Of a stretch of DNA of 64,000 nucleotides, positions 46,601-64,000 are shown one piece after another (positions within the stretch are counted from its first letter, which is position 1; each line of letters opens with the position of its first letter). The DNA is taken from positions 32,012,040-32,076,039 of the forward strand of contig CM043789.1 in assembly GCA_023974075.1 (NCBI GenBank), written 5' to 3'. Under the pieces are notes generated by a model, which worked only from the letters and a program-made list of their open reading frames with translations, was not told where the DNA came from and made no database searches. A program made the position numbers and the translations under genes. Source of the stretch: Chaenocephalus aceratus. Taxonomy: Eukaryota > Chordata > Actinopteri > Perciformes > Channichthyidae.

Positions 46601-48600
46601 CTCGGCCCCCACCGCGGAGAATAAACAGAAGGGCAACCATGACAACCATACTTCTTCGCTGCTTTTGTGGAGGAAGTTACAGCGCCACGTACAGGCTCCT
46701 GCATATGTACTGCAGCTTCTCCAGTGGTTGGAGCTAAACGGAGCGGTCTCGTGTGGGCAGACACTATCCGGATAACTATTGCGTGTGGACGGAAGCTTGT
46801 TTGCGATTGCGTTTGCGTTAATCCTATGCATTTAGCCGTTTTCGTCCTCGTGTGGCCGCAGCCTAAGTTCTCAGTGGGTCACAAACGGTTTGGTCACCAT
46901 TTATGAAAACATTTGAGGGTGTCAGTGTGTTTTCATATTGGATATGTTATTGGTTATAGCCCTGATTTTATGATTATTGAAATGTATACAGTTCTGCTTC
47001 ATATAGGTGTTCCCATATATCTAATCTCTTTATTTCCCCTAAAAATGCACCAGATTGATGCATTCAACTCCAACATTAAAAAAAAAAAATCTTACCCGGG
47101 GGAGCATGCCCCCGCACCCCCCTAGAGGATTTGAGGTCCACCCCCACTTAAAATCACATGGATAGGTTCCTAAATACATTTACCTTTTTTTTTTTTTAAA
47201 GAATAACCCATGTCCATATGTTTATTTGTGGGTAGTAGATTTAAATTATAGGGCTATCACTAAGGACCCTGCCTGTACCTGTTCGCTCTGCCATCGTGTG
47301 AAGGGTCTGCTAACAAGCGACCAACAGAAAGATTAATGTTAATGTTGTTGCAAATCACCTCAACCCCCTCACCTCAAGTTTGTGCACAGATGGAAGGCTG
47401 ACAGGCAGGTAGGCCATCCAGTTATTTTAGCCGGGCCGGCTAAAATGATTGGTCGTGCTTTTTACAGTACTACGGCTTCCACAGATGACATTTTGTAATG
47501 GATTTTTGTCAAAGCACTTAAGATATTCATTGCTATCGGGATGTTAAGAGCATTCCATGGAATATAACAAAAAGTGTATCTCAAGCCGGTTTCTCAAACT
47601 TACCTACCCCACCTTTAAGTTAAAGAATTACCTCTCTAGTGTTAGGTGTTACGAGAAGGAGATTTTGTGTAAAAAGCACAGGTATGTATTGAATCAGAAA
47701 ATGTGAATTCAATATATCTACCTTTGTAGAAGACGCCCCAAACTCCTTTCTTCTCTGACAGCAGCCAGTTTGTTGATGCGAGGCACCTTTTTGAGGTATG
47801 CACAAGTGCAGATGAGCATCAGCCCAAACACCAGGATACCATCGAGGGAGTACACTATGAAAGAAGGGGAAGGTAATATCAATCAATCAATTTTATTATA
47901 TATATGGTCTTACCTGCCAATTAGCTGAAAGCATTAGCTATTCAATTATTAATTCACACAGTACAGAACTAAATATGATCGTTTGTTAATCTTAAACCGA
48001 CTATAGAAATAGTCGCAAATTAATTTAATAGTTGAATGATAAATAACTTTTTTAAATAATAAAAACAGTAACATTATAAACCCTGTATGGATATTGATTT
48101 TCCCGTTACAAGCTAGATTAAAACGAAACAACCTGTGTTGTTGCCTCTGTTGTGCAGTTGCTTGCAAATGCAGCAACAATGTCGTGTAACCACATTAGAG
48201 GTGGACGAGAACAAAAAAAAAAGTGGATTTTTCAAACACGGTAACATGTTTTCTTGCAATTTACGATTATTGTTGTGGTCTAGCTATCAGGACCTTAGCA
48301 TTATCAACCAAACCCATCCGTTAGTCAAAGCTAGTTGGCTAGAAGACTTGTAGCCTGACACACAATACAGTGTTCCCAATATAAGATGTATTTGGACCAT
48401 AGATTTTCATCTTGGATTGCAATGCAGCGCATTGGATCTGTTATTGTCATAAACATGTATATATTATGTACATAATAACTGTGTTGCTGCCCAGGGCCAC
48501 GTCTACAGATAACCTAGCTTCTGAGTTAGCATTCCGTCCAAGAAGTAGCTAGCATAACTTATTCGCTAGTTACAACACCGTAAACCTACCATTTGTCATG
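43655..48600 (-). CDS. tmem167b: Protein kish-B (TMEM167B), three exons, one apparent frameshift
   Basis: Small two-helix membrane protein of the Golgi/secretory pathway. Exon 1 (about 48,600-48,591) is ATGACAAATG|GTAGGT. Exon 2 (47,854-47,722) gives [20 protein letters not shown] followed by LKKVPRIN, then [15 protein letters not shown] in the next frame. Exon 3 (43,737-43,655) gives [20 protein letters not shown] and FYIVFLK then stop. Total coding length after removing one base is 74 residues, the family length. The break is one extra A (plus-strand T at 47,769-47,771) before the WLLSEKK motif; downstream phase and exon 3 fit the restored frame only. Because the residues after the break are fully conserved, a sequence error is more likely than a dead gene. 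An ETS-like CCGGAAAT (minus strand) near 48,725 may belong to the promoter. Confidence 0.88.
45471..45592. repeat. 40-bp minisatellite, three copies
   Basis: Units begin CTGCCTCACACAGGGTGACT at 45,471, 45,511 and 45,551, differing only by G/C in TACATSATGTGG. Very young tandem array. Confidence 0.95.
45718..46863. mobile_element. DNA transposon with near-perfect GGCTGCGGCCACACGAGGAC ends
   Basis: Left end GGCTGCGGCCACACGAGGAC and right end GTCCTCGTGTGGCCGCAGCC are perfectly complementary over 20 bp; left continues GAATTCGG. TA flanks both sides (TTA left, TAA right), compatible with a TA duplication. GGCCACACGAGGACGACCG repeats at 45,770, just inside the left end. About 1.15 kb, no transposase. 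Confidence 0.85.
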
Positions 48601-51354
48601 TTGGCAGTTTGGTCGTTGATGGTTTATTATGACTGTTTCTTCATTCAAATTAGCAATCCATCATGTAATGTAAATTGGAGAAATAATGCAGTCCACTTCG
48701 CTTCGCAGTCACTCGGTTGACATTTCCGGTTTCAGTGGCTTACCTCTTCTTCTTCTTCTTTTTTTTGATTGTTGTTGTGGAGCTTGTATTACTGCCATCT
48801 ATTGAAATTCATGAGTTATAGCTCCCTGAGCCACAACCTGGCATTGAAATATTTGAATCATTCACTTTATTACATACAACACAACGCTCATCTTTAGTTT
48901 CAGTCATTTCATTTGATGTTTGTGCTCAAATCATGGCAAAATGCATCTTCATGTATACAGTAGCCTATGGTTCAGTGTGAAAATAGTATTTACCCTCAGT
49001 CTCAGACAGACAAGAAGCTTCTGGATCAGTGTATCTGCATTGCCAGAAAGTGACCACACCACTTGTTGTGTCTTTATTATTGGTTCCATACAAAACATTA
49101 AGCATCAAACCTATACAATTCAAGTTTCAGTAAATATCCAACAGTTTGCATATGTGTTGCCTATGAACATGTCCTAACCTTGGTCTTCTGCTCATATTAA
49201 CTGAATATTTATGTTTTTTCATTGCACTTTTATATAGACCCAACATACATATTAGTTCTTTTATATTTAGTTTCACTTGTTCAAGACTGCACATATAGCA
49301 TTTTAAGCATCACTGCTATTTTTGGAATATCCTCTTAGCATTATCATCTCCACAAACGTAATCCCTTCATCTCTCTTTCATGTGTTGTTGCCGGGCTAAT
49401 TTAGGAGCATTCAAATAACTTTTACGTTGCATTATCCTAATACCTGGATTACATTATCCTAATCCCGGCATGTATTGTTTCAAAGGAGACCGACGTTTCT
49501 CTCGTGGAGGGAATAGGCTGGAAGAAAGTGTCTTCAGGTTATTTCATTTTGTTATATTTATTTTAAAAATGTAATCAAGTTCTATTGGTAGCAATGCTCA
49601 CTTTGTAAAGAATCTATAAACGTGTATACATTTTTCTCTGTGACAGATCTTTTCAAGAATATAAAAGAAGAGAAAAGACAAGAGACAGTTTAAAATGTTT
49701 AATTAAACATCCAGGGAGGCCGGCCATGTACGTAAAAAACAAACACTTAAACTTAGATTGTATTGAATCTGCTTGTGACAACTGTGAGAAATTATTAATT
49801 GTTCACAAAGACAAACAAGCCGACATGAAAAAAAGAGCGTGGACATATCTCTTTTGCAGTATTCCTCAACTGTAGGGACTCCAATATATCATACCCTTTA
49901 TTAAATCGCTGTACACATGTCATACCTTGCTACTGGCATCGCAGGGTAGGCTCAGGTTAGAGAGCTTAACATCAGACAAGAAGAACAAGTTATCATTGAA
50001 TAATGATTTATGGACTTAAGCATGATGTTTATGATCTGAATCTGCGGTGCGCTGCTAACAAACATTCACATTAACTTGATTTCTCTGCACAGTAAATGTA
50101 CTGATCGTAACTTTTTAAAGTGTGACTGTTGCCTTGTAGAAGGAAATATCATCACATAGCTCCAGTGTAGGGAATATGAATGCCTGCTGAATAAAACACA
50201 TTATTTGCACCTCAACCTCCTCCTCATACCGTTGATCTTAATCAATAGTTTCCATTTAAAAAGTAAACATTTCTTGCCAAATAATTCTGTGAATACATGA
50301 TCCCCCCCCCCCTAACATTTTATAAATACGAATTCCGCTCAAAAGCAGCAACCCCCACCACAACTGTGCTTTTGAAGTCAGCACCAGTGTTAGCTGCAGA
50401 ATAAATTAACAATAAAATAAAATACACAAGAACATGTAGACATCATGGCAGGGTAAGATTCTCTCGTCTGCGTTTTCCCTGTACTATCTACTACACTGGA
50501 ATTACTTTAAAACATATCTCATAGTGTTGGAAAAGTTTGAACAACAAGTACACAGCAGGAGAAGCAAAGACTGCGGAGAGAAATAGGCAACCCACGTGGA
50601 AAACAGGCGGTAAGGAAAGCTCTGACATAAGCATGGGTCCAAAAAACAAGGCCAAAAAAAAGGAGCAATCTTGTAGAAAGGACAAAAGGCTGAAGTTGGC
50701 TTCCTGTTTGAGAGTTATGGTACACATTTTTCAGCCAATTCCCCATGTGGACATTACTGAAAGTTGTGAAACTTGGGGTATACGTCATGCTAAAAGCTTT
50801 AACGGTTATAAACCATGTTCTAATTGGCGAAGACAGTACAAAACAGCAAAAAGTGGGATTGTATTAGCTGCTCTCCATCTGTATTATATTTTAAATCAGA
50901 AGGAGATACAAAAAGAAATTCTAGACTTGATTAATAGAGACTGTTTTTAAGCCACTTTTCAAATGAGTACAACCTTTTTTTCATCAAACATGGACTAGAA
51001 TCTAGATCAACATGGAGACTTGGAAATGTCATTGCTTTTGCTACAAAGAAGTGTAGTTTCGAAAACACTCTTAAATGTGTCAAACCTGTTCTTAATGAAC
51101 ATGAAATCTCTCAAACATTACCCAAATTGATTTTAACACTATAAATCAGCAATGAAATTGCCTTCTACATTTCTTGCAATTGGTATAATGGTACTCAAAA
51201 TCTATGTCTGTTCTATCCACAATAAGACATTCACAATGTTTTTTGGAACCCGTTACATAACTTTAAAACAGAGAATTGGTCGAAAAACTTTCATTTTCTT
51301 TTTGAATATTCAAATGAGAAGCCAACTTCAGGACCTTGAAAAAAAGCACAACAA
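48601..51354. other. tmem167b-b3galt6 intergenic, including probable b3galt6 3' UTR
   Basis: Nothing recognised. A 137-codon plus-strand open stretch at 50,537-50,950 has no family resemblance and overlaps the likely 3' UTR of b3galt6. Confidence 0.4.
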
Positions 51355-52373
51355 TTAAGGAATGCCATCCTTCCTCTGGCAGCACTGTGAGGGTGGCACA
51401 CTCCAGTCATACACATAGGACAGTCGAAGTTTGACTTCCTCCTTGCAGAGCTTGCCGTCACGCTGCAGAGTCTGGTGTTTTTCCAACATGTCCTCCAAGC
51501 TCTGCTTATGTGTCACCAAGTATTTGTTGTTGCAACCACGCGATTTATACTCTGTGTCAAAGCGTGGGTCATGCGTCCGCCGAACATCCACTGTGCCAGC
51601 CAGGCGCCGAGGGACACATCCTCACTCTGCCACGTCTTAAAGTAGCCCCCGTTAAGGTGCACAAACGTACCAGGTCCGCCGACAGGATGTAGCCCCCACC
51701 CAGTGCGTAGGGCAGGTAGTAGTCACACAGCTCCCAAAAGCTTTCCCGCCACTTTCCAGCAGTTTTCACTCGCCCCTCTCCCCGAGAAGAAGCCCCAATA
51801 TAACCTGTTGGGCTCCTTCCCCTTCAGCTCCTCCTTAAGGAGGTCCAAGCGAGCAAATGTGTCATCATCTGCTTTGAGAACAAACTTGAACTCCACATTC
51901 TGGTCTAGCCAGGAGTACATGTGCAGCAGCTTGAGTGTTAAGTTCTCATAAGAATCTCGCAATTCAGGCAGCAAGAGCAAGTCTTTGTGCCGCCCTTGCT
52001 CTGTGTTAAGGTTCTGAAGGTCCTCGCTGGGAAGACCCTGAGTTCCCACCACAAACCTGGCCAGAACGTCAGAGTCCCGCTTGGCCAGCCAGGTGCTGCG
52101 GATGATGCTCCTCCGCTCTGTGTACTTAGGTCCGGTCGTGATGAGGACCACGAGGAACACTGACAAGTGTTTGGATGTGGAAGTGGGGTCATACTGCTCT
52201 GGACGGGATTGTAAAGAATTGGCACGAGGGGCCAGGCCTGGAGGATCCTGGTGTCCCTGTGTGAGGGTTTCTGAGGTACATTTGGCCAAGAAGACCAGCA
52301 CTACTGCAAAGCTGCACACAGTGCCGATGACCAAGGCTGTCTTGTGGCGGCACAGTAGACGTATCAGGTTCAT
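51355..52373 (-). CDS. b3galt6: Beta-1,3-galactosyltransferase 6, single coding exon, three apparent frameshifts
   Basis: Golgi type II enzyme that adds the second galactose of the glycosaminoglycan-protein linker tetrasaccharide. The start [20 protein letters not shown] leads into a single signal anchor (about residues 12-31). Then come the GT31 motifs: [30 protein letters not shown] (the DDD metal-binding motif), [51 protein letters not shown], and the end [10 protein letters not shown]. The frame is broken three times: one extra G (minus strand; plus C run 51,773-51,776), one missing T near 51,665, one missing C near 51,593. With these allowed for, the length is 1,020 nt (339 residues), close to the human protein. 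Every conserved motif remains. A likely 5' UTR acceptor (CTGACTCAG) lies directly before the ATG. Divergent from dnajc16. Confidence 0.93.
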
Positions 52374-54179
52374 GGTGCTGAGTCAGGGGTAGAAAAACAC
52401 AAAAATAAATAAGCGTTAATGTAATTCAAAATATCAGTTAATCACAAACCCCAACGTTTTTTGCAAGCGCAATTAAACACTTGTATTAGTAGGCTTAAAG
52501 AGTAAATCACTGTGTTTTAACGTGTTTCTCATGCAGTTATTTATCACACAGCACTAAAACATTTGCCTCAGCTCATTTTGACGGCAGTGCAGACAGACAC
52601 TACAGATGTAAACCAACATTTATTAAAATATGTGTTATCTAATGTTATAGTAACAAAAGGCATTAAATACATCATTGCACCTTCAATTCCTGTGTTATAA
52701 AATGTGGTATATGTTTCAATTTTTGCATTTCATAAACCTCAGCTGCATCCGTCTGACTGACAAGCTTACCGTTAGTAGTTGAACTCTACGTTGCATACAC
52801 ATGTTACAGTAATGTTATAAGCAGTAACACATTAAACAGGAAGTGTTTAGTTTACCTTAGCTCTTTCAGAAGTACCTGTCCCGTGAACGATAGAGCCGCA
52901 GCGACCCACAGATGGTCGTTTTTGCAAGGCTAACGTTAGCTACCGAGATAAGACCCTCTGCGCACTTTCCCGAGCTCACTCCATTGAATGCAAACACACA
53001 CAGGCTGCTCATATTGGGCTAACCCGGTGAAAACAAACTAAAAAGAGTTTAGAGCCGTCGGTGAGACAGGTTACAACAAGCAGCTTAAATATTTCGCTGG
53101 CTGCGTTGAGTCCAGGTTGAGTCACGTATCGATGTATTCATTTTTTTCTCTGTTTTAAGTTGTGTGGCAGTGACGAAGAGGAAACGGAAGTTAAGCCCCC
53201 TGTTAGAGGGGAATTATAATAACACAAAATAAACTCTTATATGGGATTTTTGTCTTGTTTTATTTATATAATTTTTGTTTTGTTAATATAATGAATTAAA
53301 TATAACCTAAGAGAAAATTATCTAACTCTAATACTATCTTTTGACATATTTGCCAAGAACGATATGAACATTTTAATTACATATTTAAAAAAATAAATAA
53401 GACCATTGACCATGTCATGCACAATCTGAAAATAATTTGTCTAAAGGGAACATTTAGCAAAAATAAAGGGTGAGCAGTGTGAGGACAGCTGCTTACTGGA
53501 GCATGCGCAGTGTTTACAGTGCTGCAGCGTCAAGTTAGAGCCAAAAGTAAACCGGATGCTAGATATGGGTAGCTTCAAAAATAAAAGCACATTCAAATTG
53601 ACTTGTTTTTAAGATAATCATAATAACCCTGCCAAGTTGCTTGATATGTTTGGTCTTCTTTGTGCGGAAGATATATTCACAACAAAACAAGCATAATATA
53701 TTTGAATTAACATATCTAAATGCACAATGGTAATATGTATAGTGATTTTCAAATACAATTCATTGTATTCTTGTATGATGGGTTAGGCCTGTGATTCTAG
53801 ATCTTAAAAATAACTCATAAATCCTTCATTTACAAGCGTGTAATTGTTTTTCTTCCAGCACTATGTAAGGTAAAAAAAGGTAAATCATTCTCATGGTTAC
53901 CCTGACGTTCAAAATGGTTGAGGATATTATTGTGAAATATGCAAGCGGAAGTTGAATGTTTAACTGCGGGCGTGACGCTAACAGATCGCATTAGCTAGAA
54001 AAATAATGGCCTCATCGTAGTAAAATACTAGCATGTCGGCTTTATTTGACTTTACATTGAAGACGTCAACATAGCGGACCATGTAAGCTGTTATCTTGAC
54101 ATAGTTGTCCTTTACAGAATATATTTGTTTCATTACCTGGCCGGCAGCTCTGTAGCTTGGACGAGGACAGTGGAAAGCA
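52374..54179. promoter_or_regulatory. Divergent b3galt6 / dnajc16 promoter region
   Basis: b3galt6 reads left and dnajc16 right. A 5' UTR donor for b3galt6 (GGGACAG|GTACTT, minus) lies near 52,875. ETS-like CGGAAGTT occurs near 53,185 and again near 53,948, close to each putative start. No TATA box. AT-rich in the middle. Confidence 0.45.
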
Positions 54180-62423
<8,244 letters not shown>

Positions 62424-63900
62424 GTTTAAAGTTACAAAGGTGGAATGGTAGCGCACACACGCCTGATGAGGGTCTTCAGCAAGAAAACTGCAGAACAATG
62501 TTGCAGTTTTCAAATCATATTTTAGGTTCTGTTTGGCAAAAGTATGTCATCAAACTAAGCTGTTGTGAGCTTTTTACAGACGGTTTTATTTGATCTGCTA
62601 AACAGTTTGAAGCAGATCAAAATGTATGGTTTAGAGAGAGTAGTGTGCTACCACAAACCTTTAACACGCGCATGAGGCAAAGGTTAAGAGTTCGCTGCAT
62701 GATGCGGCTTCATGTCTTAAGTACAAGGCAAAAGGAGGGAAAAGAAGAGACTCGATAGGAAAATCAATACCTGTTACACACCACACACACACACACACAC
62801 ACACACCACACACACACCTTTACTCGGAAGCCTCATGGTACTAGCTAGCTGTGTGTGTGTCCATGTATGTATGTGACACATTAACTTCGGTTCCTAGTGT
62901 TTTTCCCCCCTCTCGTCTCCTCTCGTCTCCATACATTCATTAGATAAAAATCTAGCAGTTTGGAATTAGTGCAATTATTTTTGCTCTGCTTTGTATCTTT
63001 GGACAGCAAGAGCCTCTAAAACTTGACACGAGCCTGACCACATCGTCTATCATGAGTATTTACTTCTGACAGTAGGTGGAAGCAGGTTAATACGAATAGA
63101 GGCTTGAACACTAAGCCTGATGCACTGAATTAATAAATATATTTTTTGTTTGTTTTTTTTACTTTTAGGACCTTTTTCAGTTGAGTTTATTGTTGATTTA
63201 TCAATTGCTGTGTGTGTGATCTGACAGAAACATTTTTTATTCCAAGCATTAAGACGTAGAGAATAGAGCATTGTTAGCAGCAATAATTACGTAGTCACAT
63301 AACACCATCTACATTTCATCTACCAAAAGAGCTTATAATTAAAAACACATTTTATTCCTGATGATTTCTGCTCAGAGCCACGTTGCCATGTCCTGCTGCT
63401 GTTGTAGGGATTTCATATTTAACATGCTGTCTGCCAAGTTTGAATTCTGATAAAGTTGTATATGAATTTGGGTGGGTAGTACCCAAAATTAAATCTGCCT
63501 TTTTGTCTTTTAGCTGTTTTAACTTTGGGCTGGTTTTACCTTTTTTAATAAAAAATCTCTCTGAATCAAGGGGCAATGATAAATCCCATCTTATTATACT
63601 TGCCCTTTTTAAGGCTGTGCCCTTAAACCACTGTAAATGTCAATGCATGGAATATGTAGACTTAATATCACAAACAATTGTTAAGTGAATTTGCACTGGC
63701 AGTGAACCCTTCACCCCGTCTCTCTCCCCCTTTTACTCTGTAATTTAACAACTTGCTGCTAAACAAATAATATTTGCAGTGCACTGTAACTCATCTTTTC
63801 CCTCTTGTATGTCCTTTGACCTTCATTTGTGTGTATATCCATCTGTAAGAAATGAAGTGTAAATTATTAAAAGAAATGCCTTTAAAACATTTTATTTATT
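62424..63900 (+). other. dnajc16: dnajc16 3' untranslated region (likely)
   Basis: No coding frame is convincing after the TGA at 62,421-62,423. A (CA)n tract lies at about 62,776-62,818. AATAAA occurs at 63,547-63,552, and ATTAAA-like sequence near 63,865. Which signal is used cannot be told. Confidence 0.45.
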
Positions 63901-64000
63901 AAAATGTGTGGATATGATACATAATGTTGCTTAATTCTTCTTCATATTAAGAAATGTTGGTATCTACAGCAAGGCAGCATTAAGTAACCAAGGCACAATG

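Larger units (their letters stand above)
45200..47170. mobile_element. Transposon island in tmem167b intron 2
   Basis: A fish hAT-like start (GGGTTTCCCACATATAGACT with GGGCGGGCCGCCCAGGTAT) at about 45,210, a 40-bp minisatellite, and the long-TIR element at 45,718-46,863 are packed together. At 47,085-47,130 a GCATGCCCCCGCACCCCCC block may be the far end of the first element. Confidence 0.55.

Noticed and set aside
50537..50950. 137-codon plus-strand open frame with a lysine-rich start
   Set aside because: No recognised family, no splice or promoter context, and lies in the likely b3galt6 3' UTR.
51355..52373. b3galt6 as a pseudogene
   Set aside because: All catalytic motifs and total length are kept, and the same indel type affects two other neighbouring genes; error is simpler.

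Overview
The window is vertebrate nuclear DNA, almost certainly from a ray-finned (teleost) fish. The coding exons are vertebrate genes with canonical GT-AG introns. The intervening DNA is packed with fish-type repeats: several hAT families with TIRs of the TAGGGNTG type and 8-bp target-site duplications, L2-like LINE tails, and very long (GT)n/(CA)n microsatellites. There is no sign of bacterial, organellar or viral gene organisation. All five gene identities come from reading exon translations against remembered protein families; no database search was run.

Layout. 1-14,991: mostly transposon debris, apparently the large intron 2 of srpk1 (minus strand), whose first two coding exons are at 14,992-15,046 and 15,653-15,665; the rest of that gene must lie left of the window. 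16,570-39,203: mapk14 (p38alpha MAP kinase), minus strand, 12 coding exons plus a duplicated exon 9, giving a mutually exclusive pair. 39,204-43,600: mapk14 promoter (with a TCTCGCGAGA element), a diverged tandem repeat, a reversed LINE tail and a foldback-type element. 43,655-48,600: tmem167b (kish-B), minus strand, three exons, with a TE island in intron 2. 51,355-52,373: b3galt6, minus strand, single coding exon. 54,180-62,423: dnajc16, plus strand, 15 coding exons, divergent from b3galt6 with about 1 kb between them.

Functionally the genes are unrelated housekeeping or signalling genes: SR-protein kinase, stress MAP kinase, Golgi secretory protein kish-B, the linker-region galactosyltransferase of proteoglycans, and an ER/membrane J-protein. 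I see no operon-like cooperation and no unknown multigene system.

The most notable points are: (i) a conserved mutually exclusive exon pair in mapk14 with a LINE inserted between the two exons; (ii) seven single-base homopolymer length changes that break tmem167b, b3galt6 and dnajc16 while mapk14 is intact, most simply sequence errors; (iii) a three-level nest of hAT elements, each delimited by a perfect 8-bp target duplication; (iv) an arginine-serine dipeptide tract in the tail of dnajc16; (v) an approximately 75-bp-arm inverted repeat in a dnajc16 intron; and (vi) two near-identical LINE tails in opposite orientation 35 kb apart, flanking mapk14.
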